Both the position numbers and the translations under genes were made by a program. The notes beneath the pieces were generated by a model. That model ran no database searches and was not told where the DNA came from. It was given only the letters and a program-made list of their open reading frames with translations. Positions 21,857-32,745 of a stretch of 64,000 bases of DNA are shown here, piece by piece. The DNA comes from Cliona cf. orientalis (taxonomy: Eukaryota; Porifera; Demospongiae; Clionaida; Clionaidae): assembly GCA_963930775.1 (NCBI GenBank), contig OZ005692.1, forward strand, positions 2,466,135 through 2,530,134, written 5' to 3'. Numbering within the stretch: position 1 is the first letter of the stretch; every line of letters starts with the position of its first letter.

Positions 21857-24800
21857 TTACTGAGCAGGGACTTTTTGTCCATAGCTCACGGCTGTAGGAT
21901 TCTGTACATTCTGATCTACTGTTCCAGTCACTAACGGATATCCAGCTTGATATCCAGGTTGATGACCATAGTTGTATTTGGCCCCAGTTGCTGCAGGGTC
22001 ACTGGTTACTGGCATGGCAGGAGCCTGACCAAAGGTTGTATCATAGCTTGGTGGATACACGACACCAGGTTGCCCAACTGTGGTTGGTTGTTGTACGAGC
22101 ACAAAGGTCGGTCCGGGAGGTGGAGCTAACACTACGGAAGAGGGTTGAAGTTCCCTTGCTTCGTTGATGAGTTTTGAGCGGATAATTCCAGCAGATATTG
22201 CTGATACGATGAATAATATGGAGAATATGACACCAAGACCCTATTAATTTTATAGGAAGAGTAAGGAATGCATATTAGATATAGCTATCAATTTGTCATT
22301 CCAGATCCATTACATTGTCATTGTACTTACAACTGGTAGAGCGAAGATTGCGATGACAATGCCAGCAAAACCAATGAGAACTATTAACAGGATTACTCCG
22401 ATAATTATGACACCTATTGTTGTTAAAACAGTTAGTCCAGCCATCACTGAATTCAGTATGACATCCTATGACAAAATATAAAGCATAATAATTATTATGG
22501 AAGCCACACCAGGAAGACAGATTTTTTTTACACATTACGGCACTTAGCTAAATTCGGGCTACTGAATAGCTACAAATTAGGCCCAACTCCCACAGATACA
22601 TTCAGAATCTCTAGTCTACCCTCAGTCGTATTTAATTCGACCAGTTACGAGATTTAAGACGCCACTCCCTGTTTTTCAGTGTTCTGTATCATTACCCCGC
22701 GCGCATGCGCTAGGGGTAAAGCAATCGGTTTGTACGTCTGTTGTTACCCCGCGCGCATGCGCAAGGGGTAAAGCAATCGGTTTGTATGTCTGTTGTTGTT
22801 GTAGTTACCCCGCGCGCATGCGCAAGGGGTAAAGCAATCGGTTTGTCCGTCTGTCGTTGTTGTCGTCGTCGGCACGAAAATGCGCAAGGGGTAAAGCAAT
22901 CGGTTTGTCCGTCTGTCGTTGTTGTCGTCGTCGGCACGAAAATCGCCAGATTTTGAGTTCTAGGCGTCTATGCATGCTGTAAGCATAATCAATCGATAGA
23001 TATCGATGAAAAACTGGTTTATACGGGCTTTGAATTGCTCAAAAAGGCTTACTAGTGCTACAAATCGTGCATTTTCTGTTCAACATGCCTGTGGTTTATC
23101 GACCACACCCACTCTTTTAGCATGCTGATGCGACTGCGCATGCTCAACCTCAGTATTGGAAAGGGTCGTCAGGTAATAAAACAGCTCTGCCGCAGAGTGT
23201 TGCAGTAGTACGCAACAGAGGCTACAGAGCGCGCGGGGTATGTGCTCTACAGAGCTCTAGTTGTTGTTGTCGTCGGCACGAAAATCGCCAGATCTCGAGT
23301 TCTAGGCGTCTGTGCGTGTTGTAAGCACAACCAATCGATAGATATCGGTGAAAAACTGGTTTGTACGCGCTTCTAATTGCTCAAAAAGGCTTACTAGTGC
23401 TACAAATCGTGCATTTTCTGTTCTGCATGCCTGTGGTTTGTCGACCACACCCACTCTTTTAGTATGCTGATGCAACTGCGCATGCTCAAGCTCAGTGTTG
23501 AAAAGGGTCGTCAAGTCATAAAACAGCCTAGCTTTGCCCAAGTTGCAATATTGCAGAGTATTGCAGAGCGCGCGGGGTATGTGCTCTACAGAGCTCTAGT
23601 TGTTGTTGTCGTTGTCGTCGTCGGCACGAAAATCGCCAGATCTCGAGTTCTAGGCGTCTGTGTGTGCTATAAGCACAACCAATCGATAGATATCGGTGAA
23701 AAAATGGTTTGTACGCGCTTCGAATTTCTCAAAAAGGCTTACTAGTGCTACAAATCGTGCATTTTCTGTTCAGCATGCCTGTGGTTTATCGACCACACCC
23801 ACTCTTTTAGCATAATAGTATGCGGATGCGACTGCGCATGCTCAAGCACTGTGTTGGAAAGGGTCGTCACGTCATGAAACCACTACATGTGTGCCTCATA
23901 GTGGCTATAGGGCGCGGTGGGTATGTGCTCTACAGAGCTCTAGTTACCCCGCGCGCATGCGCAAGGGGTAAAGCAATCGGTTTGTCCGTCTGTTGTCGGC
24001 ACGAAAATCGCCAGATCTCGAGTTCTAGGCGTCTGTGTGTGCTATAAGCACAACCCATCGGTAGATATCGGTGAAAAACTGGTTTGTACGCGCTTCGAAT
24101 TTCTCAAAAAGGCTTACTAGTGCTATAAATTGTGCATTTCTGTTCAGCATGCCTGTGGTTTATCGACCACACCCACTCTTTTAGCATAATAAAATGCGGA
24201 TGCAATTGCGCATGCTCAAGCACGCTGTTGGAAAGTGTCGTCACGTCATGAAAACAGCTACATATATGCCTCAGAGTGTTGCAATACTACGTACGCTATA
24301 GTGGCTACAGAGCGCGCGGGGTATGTGCTCTACAGAGCTCTAGTTGGAACTGCATATGTAGCTACTAACTATCTTGGTCATGAGTGGCCTGGATCCTATA
24401 TAATATTATGAGGCTGGCCACAGTAATTAACCTTTCACTTGATTATCTTAAAGTCATTCTCAGACTGGTTCTTGATCCTTGTATAATATGAACCCTTGAC
24501 CACATCCCCAGTGGCTGCATAGTTCTAATGGTGCATGTGGTAAAGGTCGTCAATACACACATCGATGCCGGGGCCTCAATCGCAGAGATGGAGTCTAAGA
24601 TCAACTTTCGACTTCGAGTTTCGATGCTTCAATCAAAGGAGATGAAGTCGACAGCACAGTACAGCTTCCGAACTTCAGATCGGTCGTGGCATGACGCGTG
24701 CTATAAATAGCACAAGGCTAGCTTTATTTATCCACGGGATTACGTCAGCCAAGAGAACGCGTGAAGTTCGGCTGGCATTACTTGTCGGAGAAAGTAGCAC

Positions 24801-25838
24801 TCAGCTTTTAATGTATTCGCTGGATATGTATGTAAGTTAATATATGATTCTGTGGATTTTCAGGTCTCAGAAGTGTTCTGTAAAGGCTCTGAATTTTAGC
24901 GCTATGACGACATAGGTTACATCATAATTACAACATAATTACCTAATAATCGCAAAAAAGTAAATTTATACTGGGGATGTAATGAACAACTTGGAGACTA
25001 CGTCCAGAGTCCCTCATGAATACGCCGCCACAAATTCGAACTAGGACACATCGACAAACTGCGCATGCTCCGTATACGCGTACAATATCGGGGCGCGCGG
25101 CTTGAGCCGGTTGACCTTCACCTGCCACGTGTTCGACTGAATAGGGAAATCCCCCCGAGTGCGAGCTCGCCAAAGAAAGCGAACCGAGAAAATCGCCATA
25201 TCTCATCGATAGTCCACGATGTCTTCTACGCTAGGTTCGAATTCTGGGTCCCAACAACCTTTCATGCGCGCTAAACATTTTGAAACAGTTTCACAGGAAT
25301 TACATCATAAGTTTCATCATAGGTTTCATCATCATTTCATCATCATTTCATCATAATTTCATCATAGCGAGAGCCGAATTCTTTGTTTCTAATTGGGACT
25401 CTGGACGTAATAATAATAGCTAATACATGGACTAAATTAAAATTAATAATATTATGGTAGCCACTCACCACCAATAGGCGAGCTGAATGGTTCACGTGAT
25501 CAATCAAAGCAAAGATAATCATCAGGATCTCGTAGATTAGTATGATCACGGCTACAACAATTGTTGCCACTCCAATTCCATTGATACCACTATTCCTCTC
25601 TGGAAACAATCCTAGCAGAAGAGCCCCACCGATTAGTGCCAAGATTTGAAAAATCTGAAATCAAAATTTGAACATAATTAGCTATTTTGACTTATGGTCG
25701 TAGTTGAAATGACTCAGATTAGTATAGCTACAGCTATCACGGGCAAAAAAATGATTGGAGCCTTATAGTCTAGTAGTTATAGCTTACCAAAACAATCACC
25801 CTCACAGTGATTTCTGCTGCCTTTAGTGACGCTGACAT
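21857..25838 (-). CDS. Four-transmembrane protein A with PPxY tail, 251 aa, four exons
   Basis: Exons 25838-25788 (51 nt), 25654-25469 (186 nt), 22465-22331 (135 nt) and 22240-21857 (384 nt) are all phase 0. Exon 1 gives a 17-residue amphipathic start. Exon 2 encodes two spans separated by a short FPERNSGINGIG loop. Exon 3 encodes a third (TIGVIIIGVILLIVLIGFAG) and exon 4 a fourth (GVIFSILFIVSAISAGII), followed by a cytosolic tail of about 105 residues rich in Pro, Tyr, Gln and Thr with a PPSY motif (187-190) that could bind WW domains. The topology is like MARVEL or other small tetraspan families, but I cannot assign one. It shares exon lengths 1 and 2 with the gene at 26705-28164, a tandem paralogue. 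Intron 2 is 3.0 kb because of repeats. Confidence 0.8.
22692..23262 (+). mobile_element. CpG-rich repeat unit 1, with amplified head
   Basis: First of four same-strand units in intron 2 of gene A. Its head motif TTACCCCGCGCGCATGCGC plus AGGGGTAAAGCAATCGGTTT is present in full three times (from 22692, 22743 and 22805) and once partially (22879). The body CGGCACGAAAATCGCCAGA ... TGTGGTTTATCGACCACACC follows and the unit ends GTATGTGCTCTACAGAGCTC. Non-coding. Confidence 0.75.
23263..23601 (+). repeat. CpG-rich repeat unit 2
   Basis: A headless copy: it starts directly with the GTTGTTGTCGTCGGCACGAA segment and ends GAGCTCTAGTT. It is very similar to units 3 and 4 across CGCCAGATCTCGAGTTCTAG and GGTTTGTCGACCACACCCAC. 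Confidence 0.75.
23602..23945 (+). repeat. CpG-rich repeat unit 3
   Basis: A headless copy like unit 2 (it begins GTTGTTGTCGTTGTCGTCG), ending GTATGTGCTCTACAGAGCTC. Units 2 and 3 without heads suggest tandem growth by unequal exchange or template switching rather than separate insertions. Confidence 0.75.
23946..24345 (+). repeat. CpG-rich repeat unit 4
   Basis: Carries the complete head ACCCCGCGCGCATGCGCAAG, the body and the GCGCGCGGGGTATGTGCTCT end. The GCGCGCATGCGC palindrome in the head contains an NRF-1-type site. Confidence 0.75.
24503..24980. mobile_element. CATCCCCAGT-ended element in intron 2 of gene A
   Basis: The ends are CATCCCCAGT and CTGGGGATG. The interior (GGTGCATGTGGTAAAGGTCG, AGCACAAGGCTAGCTTTATT, GTCGGAGAAAGTAGCACTCA) matches the reverse complement of 39847-40479. 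It is followed at 25000 by the ACGTCCAGAGTCCC element. The same pair stands together at 39425-40479 in inverted orientation, joined by the same GAACAACTTGGAGACT spacer. Confidence 0.65.
25000..25408 (-). mobile_element. ACGTCCAGAGTCCC element, single copy
   Basis: The ends are ACGTCCAGAGTCCC and GGGACTCTGGACGT, with an ATCATCATTTCATC satellite near one end. It is the same family, in reverse orientation, as the three tandem copies at 38559-39827. An open frame of 69-94 codons persists in each copy, but no domain is visible. Confidence 0.75.
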
Positions 25839-26704
25839 TCTACTTCAGTCTGTGTAGCAATACAATTATTATCAGAGTAGGTGCAATCTTTTAGCTGATA
25901 CTGAGCTAGCCCTACTGTAACAGTAACTGTTATTAATAACTAATAGCCAGAAAGAAGATACTGTTACTGTCCTAGACTCTGTAGACTTAGCTATATAGTA
26001 TAGTAATGTTGTGGGCCAGGGTATTACACAACACTTTAATTAAATTCCAGTCACCTTATATGAAGGACAAAGCATTTCCTGTAATACTATGCTGACCTTG
26101 CCAAGTGATACTGAGAGTTCAGCCTAGACTAGACTACACAGTTACTGTATTGCACCAATAACATATGACATCACGACTTTGATCTTTTTGTATGGGTGTT
26201 TCCCGTGCACATAAATCTGAATCCTTGTAATACTGTAGCTGCCTAATGAAATCATTTCATGCAGAGATATGTGACCTATTAATCCCATGACAAAACCAAC
26301 CATATAGGTATATTGTGCTGACAACTGTTAAGACCACCATTACCAAGTACAACCTTTGAACTATTGCTCATGTAAATCTATTGTTATGAGCCAAAATGTA
26401 CCCAGATCATTCAATCATTCCACTATTTCCGCTATTCCACCATTCCATGTTCCATTAAATCTATACACCCTAATTCCATATATTATTAAGCTTAGTGCCT
26501 AATGTATTCATGATATCAATAATAGTATAGCTATTGTACATGGGCTGGTTCAGCACCGATATTAAAGAGTGGTATAAATTTTAATGAAGATCTAGGAATC
26601 TGAACGACTCACAAGAAAATTAAAACAAATCGGTCGAAAAATTGCTCATAGCTATACTAGATATACAATGTCATAATATTATTATCCATGGCCGATCATG
26701 AATC

Positions 26705-28164
26705 TCAAAGGTCATCAACTTTTAAACTTGCTGGTGGGCAATCTGCTGTAAGATGTGGATTGGTATCAGCGGCTGGAGAGGAGGATTGACGACCCAATTC
26801 TCTCGATTCTTCATGCACTGAATTTGAAATCGATGAGCAGGTCATCCAAGATATCACAGCAGACGCGACGAAAGGTATTCCATACAAAATAATGACAATC
26901 TGTACAATGAAATATTTTAAATAGTTAATTAGTAAAAAATTTAATAATGAGCAATAACTTACAATTGCGGGTAGAATGACGAACAGAAATATAGTTAAGG
27001 GACTAGGGGCATCTGAGGCCCCATCACGTCCGATACTTGAAAAGTTCAAGGATACTATTATGATGATGATAAGCATCACAATAAGTACTCCAACCATCGC
27101 GAAATTCACTATTATATCCTGCAATAATAACAATTTATAGAGAAGAACTAGGGATAAATGCATACTATAATGGTATGATTCATTGTTCAGAGTTTCATCC
27201 AAATCTTGAGTATACACTATTGGGACTGGGGTGTCAGTATTGGCATAGATACTAGAGCAGTAACTATAGTGGTATGATCATTGAATCAGATTTGGCTGTA
27301 CTAGTCCCTAGCTACGTGGAGCTGTACATGCCATGTAGTACGTCTATAGAATCTGATGGCAACTCACCACTATGAGACGTATTCGATGGTTGATACTATT
27401 CACAAAGACAAGGATGATCATGATGATCTCATAGGTCAACACTAGCGTAGGCTCTCCAACAGCGACCGCTCCAGTGCTGCTGTAAATCACTGCGCTCATG
27501 TAGGTCAGTGCCAAGAGAGCAAGGCCACCGCCCAATGCCATGGTATGGAGAACCTGAATGAATGGATTAGTAGAATTGAAATTACCAATTATTATTAATA
27601 GGGCTTGTGTGTATGTGCTCATTATCCCCAGTGCATGCCCCACCATTACAGTATAATAATTTATTATTATCATAGTAGCTAATATAATAATATTATTATA
27701 ATTCAAGATTATCCCCCCACCCTCGAGCCCGGACCACCACTATCTCTCTCCTGGGCGGATCACCTAATGATAGACTTTGACAAGGAAATTGTTAAAACTG
27801 ATAATATCTTCCTATTTAGGGTTGGGCATTTGATGCAACTCTGTTAAACCCTATTTATAGAACCACGCAGCAGCTGCTGTAGCTATAATAGTGGCTCATA
27901 AAAGTAAGTCTATAATAATTATGATTCGAGTCATGCAGAATTGGACCTGATAGCCAGTAGTCACATAGGTGAGAGTTCTGTAATGATCATTAGCAGCCTA
28001 TTACAGGTCCACATGACACCAAATTTTAATATTATAAACCATCCCTGGTTTATGTACAGATAATATAATAGCTCCCCATTGTAAAATCGACATGTAGCTA
28101 CTAGCCAACCTACCATGATAACAATCCTCACGGAGATCTCTCTTGCCTTGTTTGGTGATGACAT
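26705..28164 (-). CDS. Four-transmembrane protein B, paralogue of A, 195 aa, four exons
   Basis: Exons 28164-28114 (51 nt), 27553-27368 (186 nt), 27118-26963 (156 nt) and 26899-26705 (195 nt) are all phase 0. Exons 1 and 2 have exactly the lengths of those in gene A, and the start (MSSPNKAREISVRIVIM) aligns with MSASLKAAEITVRVIVL. Four hydrophobic spans are followed by a short Ser/Pro-rich tail (about 50 residues) that lacks the PPxY motif. Intron 3 is 63 nt, a multiple of three without a stop, so its retention would insert 21 mostly hydrophobic residues. It lies about 0.9 kb upstream of gene A on the same strand, which indicates tandem duplication. Function unknown. Confidence 0.8.
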
Positions 28165-28504
28165 ACTGGCCTGCAATATTATGCTCTGTGTCGATGTTGA
28201 TAATCTTTATTATTACATACAGCCTCTTTCTGACTGAGTTTCAAGGACCGTGATGATCAAGTCTGAGATGATGGCATTCAGTGCTGCTGTGCAGTACGTT
28301 GTGCACGTCCCTATACGGGAGGCCAGGGTACAGTACTCGACCCATTAAACCTTCTACTCTAGTTCTAGAACCGAGGCTGCTCTACAATAGGGCGTGTCAA
28401 CTACGGTGCATACAGTACATATTAAATATGCATCGCACTGCCAAGAATGCAATCATGCGGTGACCTCTGTAGGGTCAAGGTTTACAATTAGTGGGCGGGT
28501 TAAT

Positions 28505-28526
28505 TAATAATACGCGCATGCGCGCA
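28505..28526. promoter_or_regulatory. NRF-1-like sites upstream of gene B
   Basis: The sequence CGCGCATGCGCGCATGCGCT holds two overlapping GCGCATGCGC cores about 350 bp 5-prime of the ATG at 28164. A promoter role is inferred. The remaining intergenic DNA to 28860 is AT-rich without other features. Confidence 0.35.
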
Positions 28527-28860
28527 TGCGCTAACTAGTGGCCATTTATATACGAATATACACACTTGATATTATGAGTATTAATAATACAGAACAGTAC
28601 TATATTATGGGGGTGAAAAATTAATGCAATAATAGTTATTAATAGTGCAGCAACCACAACATAACTACAGTAGGGCTAGCTATATCAACACACAAAAAAG
28701 CTCTACAAGAACCAAGGAAAATCACGAGAATAATTATGACATTGTATGTATACTATAGTCCTATCATATCAAATTGTCAAACTGGCAAAAAGAGGCCATA
28801 ATGTTCATTTTTTGTGTACATAGTTTATGATCCAACATCCAATATCCTTTTTAATTAGTA

Positions 28861-29766
28861 TCACTGCACGTAGAGTTCCAAAAGGCTGATGGGTGTGTCC
28901 TCAATAATAGCGGATTCTGTTCCACAAATGCGGGTCTCGATATCATCAGTTGTTGGATTAGCGAGTGTCACACTAAACCAAGGCGGAGTCTTCCCATCAC
29001 TACAACACTGACCTTCACACTGCTGGCCATCCCAGAGAGGATCACTAGTATACCTCAATACATCAGTATTTTCGAATGTACTAGATGGATTTCCAGATTC
29101 GCAGTAGTAGTTGTTTCCAATATATGATGGTGGCATTTGAGGTGTAAAAGATGTGCCAGCTAGCACACATGGACAGCTAAAGATTTCACCAGAAATAATG
29201 AGTTGCTCCGATAAACCAGCAGCATAAGTCCAGATATGTGTGCGTGGTGAAGATCCATAGGTAATACTCACTCCATCAACGTATCCAGTATTTATTGATT
29301 ATCGCTGATTTTGAAATACGTCAGTACCTCCAATCTGGTATCCAATAACCTGTCCACAAACCTTGCTATACTGGCGACTGTCACCACTAGCAAAACTCAA
29401 GCTTGAGCAGCTAGATTGTCCCACGCTGCTAGGACGTCCGCAGGCTCTGATGCCATTGGCAGAGTACAATCTCAAAGATGGAGGGCACTGCTGTGTAGGA
29501 TCACTCATATTGAGGTAGGCCACACGATACCACTGCCCAGGTCCACAGCGAGTGCTCACAGTAATATCATTTTCAAATTGCTGTATTGCACTCGAAGTAG
29601 CACTCTGTAGACTTCGTCGAGCTACATCTCTGTCTTCTTGCGAAGCACAAATTCCTGGTTTTATGGCAGGAATGACTTGGAGGCACGTTGAGTTTTGTGC
29701 AAATACGGTTACTACATGTATCTTTGTGAAGAAAGCTATCAAGAATACTATCTTCACTACCAACAT
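28861..29766 (-). pseudogene. Secreted cysteine-rich family, copy 1, one nonsense codon
   Basis: Exactly the same length (906 nt) as the intact copy at 40957-41862 and closely similar throughout. The frame is broken only by TAA at 29299-29301, where the intact copy has CAA (Gln). The upstream part begins with a signal peptide (MLVVKIVFLIAFFTKIHVVT). The downstream part keeps the C-terminal module WDGQQCEGQCCSDGKTPPWF ... TTDDIE ... EDTPISLLELYVQ. It is a young pseudogene, or a polymorphic nonsense allele. Confidence 0.85.
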
Positions 29767-30604
29767 ATTGGCTACTGTTCAGCTGCTATGTATTACTTGC
29801 TGATCAAAAAAGTCACGTTTATAATTATTAATATCGAGGCAATTGGTACAATTTGAAAGCATACACGCAGTTCCATGAGTCCCAAAGCATAGCTAATACT
29901 CTAGGGGTATGTTGTCATGCAAAAAACACTCATAAATGCTGTATACTTGTATGCCTTGCTCTGATATGTAAACATGACACAGACTTAGCAAATTATCAGA
30001 TTCTGTCTAGCAGCTAAGCTGGTTTATTATAGGCTAGGTAATATTGCAGTATTAGTGCTATGGACTGATAAAGTGGATTTTACTATTTTTAGCCTATGGA
30101 TTTGAATTTGCCAGGTACCAGTTACATGCCCTCCCCCTTTGTGAGCTCGCCACTATGAGTATAGTGAATATAGCAGTACAAAGGCACAAACAGAGCTAAT
30201 TCCCAAATGGTGCTCGTAAAAACATGCAGCTATAGTATATAATTAGCTATACAGATGAATTTTTTGACTGGTATATTAATAAATAATATACCCCGATTTT
30301 GGTCCATCTTGTATTCAATTTTTTGGACCACCTCTATCTCCCACAAACTACAGTACCCTTCGAGTTCGCACATGCGTCGAGGGTTAAAGTATAGAAGTTG
30401 CAGAGTACAGTTGGGATGTTAATATAATAATACAAGGAGTGAGCTCGCCAAGTTGTAGGGTAGCTTTAGAAGCTAAGCATATTTATATTACATTCAGAAG
30501 TTAATGTTTACTACGTACATTCTTATACATACATAATACTGTAATGTAGTGTTCCCAAAATGGCTAGTCCAGACAAAAGCAGAATTTAACATGCAATAAT
30601 ATTA

Positions 30605-30830
30605 TTTCTAATATCACTGCACGTGGAATTCCATTATTCTGATGGGTGCATGTGTCCTTGTTTGTAGTGGACTCTGTTCCACAAATGTGGACCTCGATAT
30701 TGTACTATTAGCTAATATAGCGAGTGTTGCAATTAAGGTGGAGTCCTCCCATCACTGCAGCACTAACCTTCAGGCACACTGCTGGCTATCCCAGAGAGGA
30801 TCACTATACTATGAATACTTTAGATCATAG
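30605..30830 (-). pseudogene. Truncated relic of the secreted cysteine-rich family (unit 1)
   Basis: Resembles the last 200 or so bases of the family (ATCACTGCACGTGGAATTCC, TGTAGTGGACTCTGTTCCAC, CCCAGAGAGGATCACTA) with many indels and no frame. Equivalent relics stand upstream of the other copies at 42721-44620 and 60520-60720, so the truncation predates duplication of the unit. Confidence 0.7.
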
Positions 30831-30881
30831 CTGTAACAAATACTGCAATTTGATTGGCCAACGACAGGTATCTATTATAAT

Positions 30882-31125
30882 ATCTCATAGTCACCTACAA
30901 GCTTCTCATAGTCACCTACAAGATTTTCATAGTCACCTACAAGTTTTGCCCTCTGGCTCTAGCAATACAAAGCTATGCGATCTAAACTTGTTAGACACTG
31001 TTTAGTCTGTTTCTATGTGATTTAGAAGACCTCAGGGCTCTCATAGAACCCTCGCTTCACTCGGGATTCTATATAGAGTCCTTCGGTCTTCTAAATCACA
31101 TAGAAACCTCCTAAACAGTGTCTAA
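30882..31125. repeat. Three short direct repeats followed by a foldback hairpin
   Basis: TCATAGTCACCTACAAG occurs three times at 30882-30948. From 30991, TTAGACACTGTTTAG plus TTTCTATGTGATTTAGAAGAC is mirrored by GTCTTCTAAATCACATAGAAA and CTAAACAGTGTCTAA ending at 31125. The loop contains CCCTCGCTTCACTCGGGA, a motif shared with the hairpin at 63230-63345. Confidence 0.65.
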
Positions 31126-31614
31126 CTAATATCAAGAGTATATAATAGAAGAGAGTGTCCTACTCCAGTATAGTATAGTACAGTGTAACAGCTGTTAGGC
31201 AAGGTTATGACCTTTATAATCACATTCATGCTTGTGCCAGTGGGAAGCCATGCAAGGCGCTAGCGTGCACACTACACTGCACTAGTAGACAGCTTGTATA
31301 AACTGTTAGGTATGAATAAAGGTAGGATATAGCTATTATATTGGGCCCAACAGAGATCAGGTGTGATTAGAGTAGTAACATTATTAGAGAAGATGCTGTT
31401 CCAGTTGGTATTGTCTAACATCAGGCAAGATCGAAATTGGCTAGAGAGTAAGTACCTCCAGATTCTTCTGGGGCCAGACTTAGGTCTTCCAGGAGGATTA
31501 CATATATTATACAGAAAGAACTTACAAACCAAGGTGGTCGGAATTACACAAAGCAGGAATTAATAGTAGCACAACTGATTAAATCTGCAGGAGTCTTAAA
31601 CCCATAGCTAGCTA

Positions 31615-32050
31615 TAATATTGTCCAGTGGGCTTCCAGCTACCTGACCAACAGGTCGATACAAAATATTATTAATGATTGTCATTCAGGAAGCAACCTGT
31701 TCTGTCCTTCCAGTTTTATCAGGGGTTCCGCAAGGCTCGGTTCTGGGACCCTAATTTAGCTACATTGATGACGTTTCAAAATTTAATGTTCTACCGGTAT
31801 CAACAGAGAGTACCCTATCACTTTTCGCTGATGATATATGCCATCAGATTTGTTCAATCACGCCTACTCTATTATTCAATCTGACATATCCGCTATTAGT
31901 AATTATGGATCTGAAACAATTTTCTTTCTCTCCAACCCACAAATGCTCTGCCATGCTTCCCAAGCAGGGGTGATAACTCCTATCCTCTATGTAGAAGACT
32001 CCCCACTTTCTTATGACATTTTATCTTCTGATAAGTACCTGGGGATATGA
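31615..32050 (+). pseudogene. Non-LTR retrotransposon reverse transcriptase fragment
   Basis: The frames are broken, but LINE reverse transcriptase motifs are readable: a SYLTNR-type stretch at about 31635, LPVLSGVPQGSVLGP at about 31707-31752, then YIDDVSKFN and LFADDIC with the catalytic FADD at 31824-31835, and later YVEDSPLSYD and KYLGI. The order matches the palm domain of Jockey/CR1-like non-LTR elements. Both ends are missing and the frame changes at least twice. It occupies the spacer between the secreted-family relic and the lipoxygenase. Confidence 0.8.
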
Positions 32051-32745
32051 CTAAAATACTAGCTAGCTATAGGTCTATGGTGGATTATGGATATTGGGAA
32101 ATACAAATAGGCTCAGACACTATACTTGTGTTAGACATAAACTTAAAGCTAGTGTTTGAATCATGATTATGAAATAAAGGGTGATGGGGATTCATCACTT
32201 AAAATCACCTAAGAAGACAAATTAGAAAATAATGCTATATCAATGGATGAATACAAGTAGTATCAAAAACAGAGACAGAGGAGCTAGGGGGACGATAGAA
32301 AAGAGCAAGTTAGAGCAACCCTAGAAGGACGAACATCAATAGAAATCATAATAATTATCTCAAAGTCAGAGAAAATAAGTTGGTGAGATGCTGCGTGATA
32401 TTATTATAATCTGCCTTGTTCTTCACTGCAACTCAATTTAGCTATAGCTAGCTAGCTAGCCAAACAATAAGGCAAGCCGTAGCTAATACCAGATATTAAA
32501 AGTGGTGTGTATGCATTTTAATGAATTTAGAAACCAGTTGAAAGAAAGAAATTTAGCTATTAGCTACAGTAACTGATTTTGTCAAAATCATGCATGCTGC
32601 TATGAGCAGATGTGATGGGACAGTGGATTGGGTCACTGGCCTGGACTAGCTATGCTATGACCGTTTTGTATGAATTCATTTAATGATAATATTATTTTAT
32701 AACCCTTCTTTTTTATTCTCATGCAGTCTCTGTGACACAGTGGAA

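Noticed and set aside
22710-24047. Overlapping frames with GVKQSVC and RACARGK repeats
   Set aside because: They are translations of the repeated element heads in arbitrary frames and break between units.
22692-24345. CRISPR-like array of regular repeats
   Set aside because: Units are about 340-400 bp with similar, not unique, interiors, in a eukaryotic intron.
31272-31532. 86-codon minus-strand frame
   Set aside because: Lies beside the reverse transcriptase relic on the opposite strand and shows no recognisable domain.
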